Notes under the pieces: model-generated
What the model saw: only the letters and a program-made list of their open reading frames with translations
Told to the model about the DNA's origin: nothing
Database searches by the model: none
In this document: piece by piece, positions 1 to 9,170 of the stretch
How the letters are laid out: the number at the start of each line of letters is the position of its first letter
How positions within the stretch are numbered: position 1 is the first letter of the stretch
Translations under genes and position numbers: made by a program
Assembly: GCF_001592125.1 (NCBI RefSeq)
Contig: NZ_BCWI01000012.1
Coordinates: forward strand, 1 to 64,000
Reading direction: 5' to 3'
DNA from: Microbacterium hominis NBRC 15708
GTDB lineage: Bacteria > Actinomycetota > Actinomycetes > Actinomycetales > Microbacteriaceae
Length of the DNA stretch: 64,000 bases

Positions 1-224
1 CACAGGTGCGGCGGCATCCGGGGGACGCAACTGCAAGGTCGGGCGAGAGACACGCCGGGGTGGATGCTGTGGTGCCGGCGTGTCGCGGGGGAGCCCTTGC
101 AGTTCGCACCCGAACCGAGCCGGGACACGACCCCAGCCCGCCCCACGGCCCCAGCCCGCCCCACGACCGACGCGGCCCCGCGGCGCACGGAGCGCGGCGG
201 GGCCGGACAGCGATCAGCGGTCGC
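1..224. other. Intergenic stretch downstream of pstB, no gene seen
   Basis: No convincing coding sequence. It holds a large imperfect inverted repeat (arms 29-58 and 75-104: outer 10 bp AACTGCAAGG/CCTTGCAGTT and inner 10 bp GACACGCCGG/CCGGCGTGTC match perfectly, the middle 10 do not), an 18-bp tandem repeat (units 131-147 and 149-165), and a GC-rich hairpin (174-186 with 192-204, one mismatch) that would end the pst transcript. Confidence 0.6.
174..204 (-). terminator. Hairpin terminator of the pst operon
   Basis: A 13-bp stem with one mismatch (174-186 pairing with 192-204) around a 5-base loop, 21 bases after the pstB stop. There is no T-tract, as is common in high-GC actinobacteria. The role is inferred from position. 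Confidence 0.45.
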
Positions 225-1004
225 TCACCCGAAGCGGCCGGAGACGTAGTCCTCCGTGGCCTGAACGGACGGGGCCGTGAAGATCGTGTCGGTGTTGTCG
301 TACTCGATGAGCTTGCCGGGCTTGCCCGTGCCGGCGATGTTGAAGAACGCCGTCTTGTCGGAGACGCGGGAGGCCTGCTGCATGTTGTGCGTGACGATGA
401 CGATCGTGTAGTCGGACTTCAGCTCCTGGATGAGCTCCTCGATCGCGAACGTCGAGATCGGGTCGAGGGCGGAGCAGGGCTCGTCCATGAGGAGCACGTC
501 GGGGGAGACGGCGATCGCGCGCGCGATGCACAGACGCTGCTGCTGGCCGCCCGACAGGCCCGCACCGGGCTTGTCGAGGCGGTCCTTGACCTCGTTCCAC
601 AGGTTCGCGCCCTGCAGGGAGCGCTCGACGAGGGCATCCGCGTCGCTCTTGGAGATGCGCTTGTTGTTGAGCTTCACGCCCGCCAGCACGTTCTCCTTGA
701 TCGACATCGTGGGGAAGGGGTTCGGCCGCTGGAACACCATGCCGACGTGGCGGCGCACGAGCACCGGGTCGACGCCGGGACCGTACAGGTCGTCGCCGTC
801 GACGAGCACCTTGCCCTCGACGTGGGCGCCGGGGATCACCTCGTGCATGCGGTTGAGCGTGCGCAGGAACGTGGACTTCCCGCAGCCCGACGGGCCGATG
901 AACGCCGTGACGGCGCGGGGCTCGATATCCATCGACACGCCCTCCACGGCGAGGAAATCGCCGTAGTAGACGTTGAGGTTCTCGACTTCGATGCGCTTGG
1001 ACAC
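225..1004 (-). CDS. pstB: Phosphate ABC transporter ATP-binding protein PstB
   Basis: This 259-residue cytoplasmic ATPase powers high-affinity phosphate import by the PstSCAB complex. The Walker A motif GPSGCGKS is at residues 37-44, the ABC signature LSGGQQQR is near residue 150, and Walker [14 protein letters not shown] follows. The length is normal for PstB. It starts with GTG and is the last gene of the leftward pstS-pstC-pstA-pstB operon, 15 bases behind pstA. Expression is probably set by the PHO box in front of pstS. A GC-rich hairpin lies just past the stop. Confidence 0.97.
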   Translation of the reverse strand: MSKRIEVENLNVYYGDFLAVEGVSMDIEPRAVTAFIGPSGCGKSTFLRTLNRMHEVIPGAHVEGKVLVDGDDLYGPGVDPVLVRRHVGMVFQRPNPFPTMSIKENVLAGVKLNNKRISKSDADALVERSLQGANLWNEVKDRLDKPGAGLSGGQQQRLCIARAIAVSPDVLLMDEPCSALDPISTFAIEELIQELKSDYTIVIVTHNMQQASRVSDKTAFFNIAGTGKPGKLIEYDNTDTIFTAPSVQATEDYVSGRFG

Positions 1005-1019
1005 TGGTGCCTTCCTTGC

Positions 1020-2120
1020 TTAGCGTGCCTTCGGCGCGAAGACCTTCGCGACGATCCGGGCGATCAGGTTGAAGATGACGACGAGGATGACCAGCAGCAG
1101 CGCGGCACCCCAGGCCTGGGCCTGGGAGGCGTCGATGTCCTGTCCGGGGAAGCTGTAGGCCGTGTAGGCCATGACCGGAAGGGTCTGCATGGGTCCGTTG
1201 AACGGGTCGGAGTTGAAGTTGTCGGTGAAGCTGGCCGCGATGAAGATCGGCGCGGTCTCGCCGATGACGCGGGCGACGGCCAGCACGACACCGGTGATGA
1301 TGCCGCTCGCCGCCGTCCGCAGCACGACCTTGATGATCGTGGTCGACCGCGGCACGCCGAGGGCGAACGACGCCTCGCGCAGGTCGGCGGGCACGAGGCG
1401 CAGCATCTCCTCCGTCGAGCGGATCACGATCGGGATCATGAGCACGCACAGGGCGATGGATGCCGAGAAGCCGCTGAACGCCTTGGGTCCGACGATCAGG
1501 GCGAACAGCGAGAACGCGAACAGACCGGCGACGATCGACGGGATGCCGGTCATCACGTCGACCAGGAACGTGATGGCGCGTCGCAGCGGGTTGTTCGGTT
1601 GGGCGTACTCGACGAGGTAGACGGCCGCCAGGATGCCGATCGGCACGGAGATCAGGGCGGCGATCCCCGTGATGATGAGGGTGCCGACGATGGCCTGGAG
1701 CGCGCCCGGGGTCGAGACGACCGCCAGCGTGTCGGGGTCGAACGTCGTGCCGCCGACCTTCGTCACGAAGTCCCACGACATGACGCCCATGCCCTTGGAC
1801 ACGACGGTCCACAGCGTGGAGATCAGCGGTGCGACGGCGAGCACGAAGGCCGCCGTGACCAGGCCGCGCACGACGCGGTCGGTCGACTTGCGCCGGCCCT
1901 CGACGATGGCGGAGAACACCCCGATCGCCAGCAGGTAGACCAGGGCGCTGAAGATGAGCCACGTCGCGACGTTGAACCCGCCGAGCACGAGCTGCAGCGC
2001 CGCGATCACCGCGAGCGAGACGGCGAGGACGATCGGCTCGATGAAGCGGGGCAGCTGGCCGCTGGTCAGCGACAGCGGCGGCGTCGAGGTCGTTGCGACG
2101 GGCGTGCTGAGCTCGGTCAC
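1020..2120 (-). CDS. pstA: Phosphate ABC transporter permease PstA
   Basis: One of the two integral membrane subunits forming the phosphate channel. The 366-residue protein has a short polar N-terminus, two early hydrophobic segments, a loop, and then the MetI-like permease domain with the coupling-helix region LREASFALGVPR, which contacts PstB. The start chosen is the GTG at 2120, whose GTGA overlaps the pstC stop by 4 bp and implies translational coupling. Longer upstream reading in this frame would run into pstC. Confidence 0.95.
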   Translation of the reverse strand: MTELSTPVATTSTPPLSLTSGQLPRFIEPIVLAVSLAVIAALQLVLGGFNVATWLIFSALVYLLAIGVFSAIVEGRRKSTDRVVRGLVTAAFVLAVAPLISTLWTVVSKGMGVMSWDFVTKVGGTTFDPDTLAVVSTPGALQAIVGTLIITGIAALISVPIGILAAVYLVEYAQPNNPLRRAITFLVDVMTGIPSIVAGLFAFSLFALIVGPKAFSGFSASIALCVLMIPIVIRSTEEMLRLVPADLREASFALGVPRSTTIIKVVLRTAASGIITGVVLAVARVIGETAPIFIAASFTDNFNSDPFNGPMQTLPVMAYTAYSFPGQDIDASQAQAWGAALLLVILVVIFNLIARIVAKVFAPKAR

Positions 2121-3118
2121 GAGCGCTTTCCTCTCTTGCGGCCCTTCGAGCCTGGACCGGTCGCCCCGATGATGTAGCGGGCGAGCATGTTCACGGCGAG
2201 CGAGACGACGAACAGCATCAGGCCGGTGCCGATGAGGGCGGAGCGCTGCAGATCGGTGGCGATGGGGAAGTTGAGGGCGATGTTCGCCGCGATCGTCTGC
2301 GAGTTGTAGCCGTCCGTGAGCAGCGCGACGGAGAAGATCAGGCTGGGCGAGATGATGAGCGCGATGGCCATCGTCTCGCCGAGGGCGCGCCCGAGGCCCA
2401 GCAGCGTGGCCGAGACCATGCCGCTGCGGGCATACGGGATGACGGCCAGGCGCACCATCTCCCAGCGGGTGGCCCCGAGGGCGAGGGCGGCCTCCTCGTG
2501 CAGACGCGGTGTCTGCAGGAAGATCTCGCGGGTGATCGAGGTGACGATGGGCAGGATCATCACGGCGAGCACGACACCGCCGGCGAGCATCGTCGATCCC
2601 GTGCTCGAGACCGGGCCCTGGAACAGCGGGATCCACCCCAGGTACTGGTTGAGGAAGTCCGCGAGCGGCAGCAGCAGCGGCCGCATCACGATGATGCCCC
2701 AGAGGCCGAACACGATGGAGGGGACGGCGGCCAGCAGGTCGATGATGTAGCCGAGGAAGCCGGCGATGCGCCGCGGGGCGTAGTGCGAGATGAACAGCGC
2801 GATGCCGATCGCCACGGGGGTGCCGAGGACCATGGCGATCAGAGCTGCCCAGATGCTTCCCCAGAGCAGCGGGGCGACGTAGTCCCAGAAGCTGGTCCAG
2901 TCCTTGTTCTGGTACCCGGCGAGGTCGCCCTCGCTCCAGTTGGCCGTGATCGCCGGCAGACCCTTGAGGATCAGGAAGATGGCGACACCGGCCAGGATGA
3001 TCATGATCGACACGGCCGCGGTGGTCGACAGGCCGAGGAAGACGGAGTCCCCGGCGCGACGCTTTCCGACGATGTTGGATGCCGGTTTCTGCGCGGGTGC
3101 GGTCTTGACGTCAGCCAC
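2117..3118 (-). CDS. pstC: Phosphate ABC transporter permease PstC
   Basis: Second membrane subunit of the Pst importer, 333 residues. A cytoplasmic N-terminal tail precedes a first membrane helix near residues 25-52. A periplasmic-side loop and the permease domain follow, with the coupling segment LHEEAALALGATRWEM near residue 220. It starts with GTG and overlaps pstA by 4 bp. It is separated from pstS by about 170 bp carrying two strong hairpins, which probably reduce read-through so that the binding protein is made in excess. Confidence 0.95.
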   Translation of the reverse strand: MADVKTAPAQKPASNIVGKRRAGDSVFLGLSTTAAVSIMIILAGVAIFLILKGLPAITANWSEGDLAGYQNKDWTSFWDYVAPLLWGSIWAALIAMVLGTPVAIGIALFISHYAPRRIAGFLGYIIDLLAAVPSIVFGLWGIIVMRPLLLPLADFLNQYLGWIPLFQGPVSSTGSTMLAGGVVLAVMILPIVTSITREIFLQTPRLHEEAALALGATRWEMVRLAVIPYARSGMVSATLLGLGRALGETMAIALIISPSLIFSVALLTDGYNSQTIAANIALNFPIATDLQRSALIGTGLMLFVVSLAVNMLARYIIGATGPGSKGRKRGKRS

Positions 3119-3195
3119 GACGAACCCCCAGGTCGGGCAGGGTCATGTGTTCTCCTCGGGTCGGGAAGATCGCAGAGTCGGGCTGTGCTGTCCGG

Positions 3196-3278
3196 CTCAG
3201 CAGGACCGTCGATCCGGGGATCGACGACCCTGCTCAGCCAGGTCCGGTCTGCGCAGCGTGAGCCGCGCAGACCGGACC
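3196..3278 (-). terminator. Two consecutive hairpins between pstS and pstC (attenuator)
   Basis: The first hairpin (3196-3238) is a long imperfect stem. The second is a perfect 14-bp stem, 3241-3254 with 3265-3278, around a 10-base loop. Both sit directly after the pstS stop within the operon. Partial termination or 3'-end protection of the pstS message would give more PstS than permease, as known for other binding-protein operons. Role inferred. Confidence 0.55.
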
Positions 3279-3289
3279 GGGACGAGGTG

Positions 3290-4417
3290 TTACTTGATCG
3301 CCGCGAGCGTCTTCGCGGCGTCGGCCAGCACCGACTCGGGAAGCGGCGCCGATCCGGCGTTCTTCTCCGCGACCGACTGGCCGAGCGAGCTGGTGACGAA
3401 GCCGAGGTACGACTTCACGAGCTCCGCCTGCGCGGCGTCCTTGAAGGTGGAGCAGACGACAGCGTACGAGACCAGCGGGATCGGGTACGACTCCGGGGTC
3501 AGCTTGCTGTAGTCGAACTTCTTCGACAGGTCGCCGGCGACGCCGTTGGAGTTGTCGACCGCGGCGGCCTCGAAGGTCTTCGAGACGGCCTCGCCGCTGT
3601 ACGCGACCGCGGTGCCGTCGGTGACGATCGAGGCGGCGTTCAGCGTGCCGATCGCGGAGTGGTCGGCGTAGCCGATGGTGCCCGAGCCCGCCTTGACGGC
3701 CTCGACGACGCCGGAGCCGCCCTTCTGCTTCGAGACGTTGCCCTCGACCGGCCAGTCCTTGCCCGCGGGGAAGGTCCACACCGACGACTGGGTCGCGGCG
3801 AGGTAGTTGGTGAAGTTCTGGGTCGTGCCGGAGCCGTCCGAGCGGGCGACCGTGGTGATCGCGCCGGCGGCCAGAGCGGTGCCGTTGTCCTTCGTGATGG
3901 CCGGGTCGGACCAGTCGGTGATCTGGAGGGCGAAGATCTTCGCGATCGTCTCGCCGCTCAGCTGCAGCTTGGTGACGCCGGGGATGTTGAAGATGATCGC
4001 GACGCCGTCGAGGTAGATCGGGATGTTGATCCCGCCCTCGGTGCACAGCGCCTTCGACTGCGCCGTCTGGTCGGCGTTCAGCGGCGAGTCGGAGCCGGCG
4101 AAGTCGTACGCGCCGCTCAGGAAGTTGGTGACGCCGCCGCCGGAGCCCTGCGACTTGTCGTAGTTGATCGTCACGTTCTTGGCGGTCGCGTTGTAGGCGG
4201 TCGTCCAGGCCTGCTGCGCGTTGGACTGAGCGCTCGAGCCGCCGGCGGTGATCGTGCCGCTCAGGTTCGGGTCGATCTGGAAGGCGACGTCCGAGCTGGT
4301 CGCCGTCGGGCTCGCGCTCTCGGCCGGCGTGTTGCCGCCGGACGACGCGCAGCCCGTCAGGGCGAGGGCGGCGACGGCCGCGAGAGCGCCCAGCTGGGAG
4401 ATACGGGTGAGCTTCAC
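3290..4417 (-). CDS. pstS: Phosphate-binding lipoprotein PstS
   Basis: Extracytoplasmic phosphate receptor of the Pst importer, 375 residues. It begins with a lipoprotein signal peptide: basic start, hydrophobic core, and lipobox LTGC with the lipidated Cys near residue 23. A Ser/Thr/Pro-rich spacer follows. The mature domain carries PstS family segments such as ITAGGSSAQ and GSGGGVTNFLSG that form the phosphate pocket. It starts with GTG behind an AAGGA ribosome site. It is first in the operon, with a PHO box and -10 upstream and hairpins downstream. Confidence 0.95.
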   Translation of the reverse strand: MKLTRISQLGALAAVAALALTGCASSGGNTPAESASPTATSSDVAFQIDPNLSGTITAGGSSAQSNAQQAWTTAYNATAKNVTINYDKSQGSGGGVTNFLSGAYDFAGSDSPLNADQTAQSKALCTEGGINIPIYLDGVAIIFNIPGVTKLQLSGETIAKIFALQITDWSDPAITKDNGTALAAGAITTVARSDGSGTTQNFTNYLAATQSSVWTFPAGKDWPVEGNVSKQKGGSGVVEAVKAGSGTIGYADHSAIGTLNAASIVTDGTAVAYSGEAVSKTFEAAAVDNSNGVAGDLSKKFDYSKLTPESYPIPLVSYAVVCSTFKDAAQAELVKSYLGFVTSSLGQSVAEKNAGSAPLPESVLADAAKTLAAIK

Positions 4418-4484
4418 TGTGAATCCTTCACGTTGTTCGGGAGATGCGGCCCGGTGCAGGGCACGCCCCGACGCTAGACAGCGA

Positions 4485-4525
4485 CTCTTACCGGCCGGCG
4501 CTGTGGAGGTGAACGACGGGTTAAC
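4485..4525 (-). promoter_or_regulatory. PHO box and -10 of the pst operon
   Basis: Read on the minus strand, two heptamers GTTAACC and GTTCACC lie 4 bases apart (4508-4525), giving the 11-bp period of the actinobacterial PhoP/RegX3 PHO box (GTTCACC consensus). A TAAGAG -10 lies 17 bases downstream (4485-4490), about 70 bases before the pstS start. Confidence 0.8.
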
Positions 4526-4569
4526 GATGCCGTGCGATCGCGTGCTCCCGCCGTCGCGGCGCGGAACCG

Positions 4570-4602
4570 GTTCTCCGACGGTTCACCTGGCACGCCTACG
4601 AT
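4570..4602 (+). promoter_or_regulatory. PHO box and leaderless promoter of the 4610 gene
   Basis: GTTCTCC and GTTCACC, 4 bases apart (4570-4587), form a PHO box where a -35 would be. After 9 bases comes a TACGAT -10 (4597-4602), and 7 bases later the ATG at 4610. The same box-9-bases-hexamer layout occurs before ppk and phoU. Confidence 0.65.
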
Positions 4603-4609
4603 GAGCGCC

Positions 4610-5239
4610 ATGGGCACCAAGAGCACCTCCGAGCGCGCGGCGCGCGACGCCGTCACCGATGCATCCGCGGCAGCGAAGACAGCGGCCAAGACGGCGAAGA
4701 GCCTTCCCAAGAAGCTCGCCGCCGGACTGGAGGAGTACATCGAGGAGGCGCGCGACGCCGCGGACGTGTCGAAGAAGCGTCTGCGCCGCAAACCACGCGC
4801 CGTGACCCGCGAGGCCGAACGCGCCGTGCGCCGGCTGGAGCGCGCGGTCGCGAAGGCCGTCTCGGCGGCCGACCGCAAGGCGCGGCTTCGCGCCGAAGCC
4901 CGCCAGAGCGCGGCGGAGGCCGAGCGGGCCGCCGCCCGGGCTGCCGCCGAGGCCGCGGAGGCCAAGGCGTTGAAGAAGGCGGCCCGCCGTGCGGAGCGGG
5001 CCGCGGCGCGCGCGGATGCCGAGGCCGTCGCGGCATCCGACGCACTCGCGTCCGAGCTGGCCGCTCCGGGCGGCGCCGCCGCCGCGAACACCCCCGCGGA
5101 CGCCGACGCGGAGCCGGGCGGACCGGCGTCGGAGCTCGCGGCGCTCACGGTCGCGCAGCTGCGCGATCGCGCCCGCACCGACGGCCGCTCCGGGTACTCG
5201 CGTCTGACCAAGGCGCAGCTGATCGATCTGCTCTCCTGA
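4610..5239 (+). CDS. Basic Ala/Lys/Arg-rich protein with C-terminal SAP/Rho-N-like motif
   Basis: No enzyme is recognised. The 209-residue product is dominated by Ala, Lys, Arg and Glu in a long predicted helix or coiled coil (about residues 20-150), resembling histone H1-like and phasin-like bacterial proteins. An acidic, Gly/Ala linker follows. The last 34 residues (LTVAQLRDRA...YSRLTKAQLIDLL) resemble a small nucleic-acid-binding SAP or Rho N-terminal fold. The ATG at 4610 fits a leaderless transcript; an ATG at 4601 is in frame. A PHO box precedes it and the peptide synthetase begins 1 bp after its stop, so phosphate control of both is likely. Confidence 0.75.
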   Translation: MGTKSTSERAARDAVTDASAAAKTAAKTAKSLPKKLAAGLEEYIEEARDAADVSKKRLRRKPRAVTREAERAVRRLERAVAKAVSAADRKARLRAEARQSAAEAERAAARAAAEAAEAKALKKAARRAERAAARADAEAVAASDALASELAAPGGAAAANTPADADAEPGGPASELAALTVAQLRDRARTDGRSGYSRLTKAQLIDLLS

Positions 5240-5240
5240 C

Positions 5241-8200
5241 GTGACGGGCTCTGCGCAGACGGCACTGGACCGGTCGGCCGCCGCGCCGCCGGCCCGGACC
5301 CTTCTGGACGTCCTCCGGGCGACCACGCTCGCCTTCCCCGAGGCGTCCGCGATCGACGACGGCTCGGGCGCGCTGAGCTACCGCGAGCTGATGGCGCGGG
5401 TCGGGGCGACGGCCGCCCGTCTGCACGACGCGGGGGTGCGCCGCGGCGATCGCGTGGGCGTGCGGATGCCGTCGGGGTCGAAGGAGCTCTACATCGCGAT
5501 CCTGGGGATCATCGCCGCGGGCGCCGCCTACGTGCCCGTCGACGCGGACGACCCCGACGAGCGCGCCCAGCTCGTCTTCGGGGAGGCCGGAGTCAGCGGC
5601 GTCGTCTCGGGAGTGGGGGAGTACTCCCCGGCATCCGGTGACGCGGTCGTCGGCCGCGGCCTGTTCGACGGGGCGGCGCCGCATCCGGCGACGCAGGCGA
5701 TCATCGCCGTGCCGCCGCCGAGCGTCGACGACGACGCCTGGGTCATCTTCACGTCGGGGTCCACGGGCGTGCCCAAGGGCGTCGCGGTCAGTCACCGCTC
5801 CGCGGCCGCGTTCGTGGATGCCGAGGCGCGCCTGTTCGTGCCCGATGCGCCGCTCGGGCCGCAGGACCGCGTGCTGGCCGGGCTGTCGGTGGCCTTCGAC
5901 GCGTCGTGCGAGGAGATGTGGCTGGCGTGGCGTCACGGTGCGTGCCTGGTGCCGGCGCCGCGGTCGCTCGTGCGCTCGGGGGAGGATCTCGCGCCGTGGC
6001 TGCTGCGGCAGGGCATTACGGTGGTCTCCACGGTGCCGACCCTCGCCGCGATGTGGCCGGCCGATGCGATCGAGAACGTGCGTCTGCTCATCTTCGGCGG
6101 CGAGGCCTGTCCGCCCGAGCTGGCCGCGCGTCTCGTCGCCGACGGCCGGGAGGTGTGGAACACCTACGGCCCCACCGAGGCGACGGTCGTCGCGTGTGCG
6201 GCGCCTCTCGACGGCTCGGTGCCGGTGCGCATCGGCCTGCCGCTGGACGGGTGGAAGCTCGCGGTCGTCGACGCCGACGGGCAGCCGGTCGCCGAGGGCG
6301 GTGTCGGTGAGCTCATCATCGGCGGCGTCGGTCTCGCGCGCTACCTCGACCCCGCCAAGGATGCCGAGAAGTACGCCCCCCTGCCGACGCTCGGATGGGA
6401 CCGCGCCTACCGTTCCGGCGACCTCGTCCGTTACGAGTCCGAAGGCCTCGTCTTCCAGGGGCGCGCCGATGACCAGGTGAAGGTCGGCGGACGTCGCATC
6501 GAGCTCGGCGAGGTCGAGGCGGCGTTGCAGGACCTGCCCGGTGTCACCGGCGCCGCGGCCGCCGTGCGCACGACCGAGGCCGGGGTCCCCGTGCTCGTCG
6601 GCTACCTCGCGGCGCCGCCCGACTTCGACCGCCTGGCGGCGCGCGCCGACCTCGCCGCACGTCTGCCCGCGCCCATGGTGCCGCTCCTCGCGGTGGTCGA
6701 TGAGCTGCCGGTGCGCACCTCCGGCAAGGTCGACCGTGCCGCGCTGCCGTGGCCGCTGCCGAACGTCGAGCTGCCGGCCTCCGACCTCTCCCCGGGCGAG
6801 GCCTGGCTCGCGCAGCAGTGGCTCGCGGTGCTCGGGATGCCGGTCGTCGATCGGAAGGCGGATTTCTTCGACCTGGGCGGCGGCTCGCTCGCCGCGGCGC
6901 AGCTCGTGTCGCGGCTGCGCACGCGTGTGCCGGAGTTCTCGGTCGCCGACATCTACGACGTGCCCCGTCTCGGGGCGATGGCGAAGGCGCTCGGATCGGG
7001 CCTGCAGGAGGAGGCGTCGACCACGTTCCACCGCCCCGAGCCCACGCCGCGGCGCGCGCAGTGGGCGCAGACCGTGCTCGCCGTCCCGCTGTTCATCCTC
7101 TCCGGCATCCGATGGATGCTGTACCTGCTCACCGCTGCAGCCCTGCTGCAGCTGGTCCCCGGCTTCGACGTCCTGCCCGATGCGCCGCTGTGGCTGCTGG
7201 TGGTCGGCCTCGTCGTCTTCGCGACGCCGTTCGGTCGCATGGCGATCGCCGCGGCATCCGCTCGCCTGCTGCTCGCCGGCGTCCGCCCCGGCGACTACCC
7301 GCGCGGCGGCTGGGTGCACATCCGACTCTGGCTGGCCGAGCAGATCGCCGACCAGGTGGATGCCGTCGGGCTCGCCGGAGCGCCGTGGGTGAGCTACTAC
7401 GCACGGGCGCTCGGTGCCCGCATCGGCAGCGGCGTCGATCTGCACGCCCTGCCGCCGATCACCGGCATGCTCGACATCGGGGACGGCGCGGCCATCGAGC
7501 CCGAGGTCGACCTGTCGGGGTACTGGATCGACGGCGATGTCGTGCGCATCGGCGGCATCCGCATCGGCGCCGGAGCCACCGTCGGCTCGCGCAGCACGCT
7601 CGCTCCGGGAACGCGCATCGGACGCCGAGCCGAGATCGCTCCGGGCTCCGCCGTGTTCGGCCGCGTCCGCGCCGACCAGACCTGGGCCGGCTCGCCGGCG
7701 GTGCGCGTCGGCGGCACGTCGGCGCAATGGCCGGTCGAGCGGGCGCCCGCGCCGAACCGCTGGCTGTGGGCCTACGCCGCGTCGGCGCTGGGTCTTGCCC
7801 TGCTGCCGCTGGCCGCGTTCGCGGCGGGCGGGCTCGTCGTCGCCCGCGGCATGGTGGGCGCCTCCTCGCTGGCGGCGGCGCTCGGCGGTGCGCTGGTGTG
7901 GCTCGTGCCCGGCGTCATCGTCGCGGGGATGGTCTTCGCCGCCGTCGTGGTGCTCGCGGTGCGCCTGCTGTCCGTCGGGCTGCGGGAGGGCGTCCATCCC
8001 GTCCGCAGCCGCATCGGGTGGCAGGCGTGGACGATCGAGCGCCTGCTCGACTCCGCCCGCACCATCCTGTTCCCGCTGTACTCGAGCCTGTTCACGCCGG
8101 TCTGGCTGCGTCTGCTCGGGGCCCGGGTGGGCCGTGACGTCGAAGCATCCACCGTGCTGCTGATCCCCTCCCTCACCCGCATCGAGGACGGTGCCTTCCT

Positions 8201-9170
8201 CGCCGACGACACGATGGTCGCCTCCTACGAGCTGCACGGCGGCTGGATGCGGCTGGGGCCCGTGCGCATCGGCAAGCGCGCGTTCCTCGGCAACTCCGGC
8301 ATGGCCGCGCCGGGGCACCGCGTGCCGCGCGACGGCCTCGTCGCCGTCCTGTCGGCCGCGCCGGTGAAGGCCAAGCCGGGATCGTCGTGGCTGGGCTCGC
8401 CCGCCGTCCGGCTGCGGCGGCGCTCGGCGGAGGGCGACGAGTCGCGCACCTACCGGCCGCCCGTGCGGCTGCGGGTCGCGCGCACGCTCTGGGAGCTGTG
8501 CAGGTTCGTCCCCGTCGTCGTCACCTGCGCGATCGGGCTGCTGGTCGTCTTCGTGCTGGCGGCCCTCATCGAGGTCGCCGGACTCGGCGTCGCGATCCTG
8601 CTCTCCGGCGTCGTCCTGCTGTGCGCGGGCGCCGTCGCCGCGGGCGTGTCCACGGCCGCGAAGTGGCTGATCGTGGGCCCGATCCGCGCCGGCGAGCAGC
8701 CGTTGTGGTCGAGCTTCGTGTGGCGCACCGAGGTGTCGGACACCTTCACCGAGATGGTGGCCGCGCCGTGGTTCGCGCGGGCCGCCACCGGCACTCCGGC
8801 GCTCGCGGTCTGGCTGCGCTCGCTCGGCTCGCGCATCGGCCGCGGCGTCTGGTGCGACAGCTACTGGCTGCCCGAGCCCGACCTGGTGACTCTCGGGGAC
8901 GGATCCACCGTGAACCGGGGATGCGTCGTGCAGACGCACCTTTTCCATGATCGAATCATGAGCATGGACACCGTCGAACTCGCGGCCGGGGCGACCCTCG
9001 GACCCCACAGCGTCATCCTCCCGGCGGCCAGTATCGGCGCCCACGCCACGGTGGGCCCGGCATCCCTGGTCATGCGCGGCGAGACCGTGCCGGTGGGATC
9101 GCGCTGGAGCGGCAATCCCATCGGTCCCTGGAACGCGGTCACGGTGCGCGCGTACCAGTCCACCTCGTGA
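5241..9170 (+). CDS. Pls-like single-module nonribosomal peptide synthetase with membrane/hexapeptide C-terminal part
   Basis: A 1309-residue membrane enzyme of the epsilon-poly-lysine-synthase type (TIGR02353 C-terminal architecture). The adenylation domain covers about residues 20-510, with TSGSTGVPKG near 171, SVAFDASCEEMW, YGPTEAT near 308 and YRSGDL near 391. A carrier domain follows, with the phosphopantetheine serine in DLGGGSL near 550. The rest has three hydrophobic blocks (about 615-690, 840-920, 1075-1150), each followed by a hexapeptide-repeat, acyltransferase-like domain (about 730-830, 955-1060, 1190-1290). No condensation or thioesterase domain is seen. It should activate one amino acid and ligate it iteratively, or onto an acceptor; the substrate cannot be read. 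GTG start; GTGA overlap with the next gene. Confidence 0.85.
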   Translation: MTGSAQTALDRSAAAPPARTLLDVLRATTLAFPEASAIDDGSGALSYRELMARVGATAARLHDAGVRRGDRVGVRMPSGSKELYIAILGIIAAGAAYVPVDADDPDERAQLVFGEAGVSGVVSGVGEYSPASGDAVVGRGLFDGAAPHPATQAIIAVPPPSVDDDAWVIFTSGSTGVPKGVAVSHRSAAAFVDAEARLFVPDAPLGPQDRVLAGLSVAFDASCEEMWLAWRHGACLVPAPRSLVRSGEDLAPWLLRQGITVVSTVPTLAAMWPADAIENVRLLIFGGEACPPELAARLVADGREVWNTYGPTEATVVACAAPLDGSVPVRIGLPLDGWKLAVVDADGQPVAEGGVGELIIGGVGLARYLDPAKDAEKYAPLPTLGWDRAYRSGDLVRYESEGLVFQGRADDQVKVGGRRIELGEVEAALQDLPGVTGAAAAVRTTEAGVPVLVGYLAAPPDFDRLAARADLAARLPAPMVPLLAVVDELPVRTSGKVDRAALPWPLPNVELPASDLSPGEAWLAQQWLAVLGMPVVDRKADFFDLGGGSLAAAQLVSRLRTRVPEFSVADIYDVPRLGAMAKALGSGLQEEASTTFHRPEPTPRRAQWAQTVLAVPLFILSGIRWMLYLLTAAALLQLVPGFDVLPDAPLWLLVVGLVVFATPFGRMAIAAASARLLLAGVRPGDYPRGGWVHIRLWLAEQIADQVDAVGLAGAPWVSYYARALGARIGSGVDLHALPPITGMLDIGDGAAIEPEVDLSGYWIDGDVVRIGGIRIGAGATVGSRSTLAPGTRIGRRAEIAPGSAVFGRVRADQTWAGSPAVRVGGTSAQWPVERAPAPNRWLWAYAASALGLALLPLAAFAAGGLVVARGMVGASSLAAALGGALVWLVPGVIVAGMVFAAVVVLAVRLLSVGLREGVHPVRSRIGWQAWTIERLLDSARTILFPLYSSLFTPVWLRLLGARVGRDVEASTVLLIPSLTRIEDGAFLADDTMVASYELHGGWMRLGPVRIGKRAFLGNSGMAAPGHRVPRDGLVAVLSAAPVKAKPGSSWLGSPAVRLRRRSAEGDESRTYRPPVRLRVARTLWELCRFVPVVVTCAIGLLVVFVLAALIEVAGLGVAILLSGVVLLCAGAVAAGVSTAAKWLIVGPIRAGEQPLWSSFVWRTEVSDTFTEMVAAPWFARAATGTPALAVWLRSLGSRIGRGVWCDSYWLPEPDLVTLGDGSTVNRGCVVQTHLFHDRIMSMDTVELAAGATLGPHSVILPAASIGAHATVGPASLVMRGETVPVGSRWSGNPIGPWNAVTVRAYQSTS

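Noticed and set aside
6..2177. Very long open frame on the plus strand opposite pstB and pstA
   Set aside because: It is a GC-rich antisense shadow of pstB/pstA: low-complexity Arg/Asp/Gly composition and no recognisable domain. The same holds for the long opposite-strand frames at 5145-9044, 8861-10354, 12211-13707, 18371-19597, 23433-25103, 25300-27288, 53800-55200, 58004-59770 and 59634-61172.
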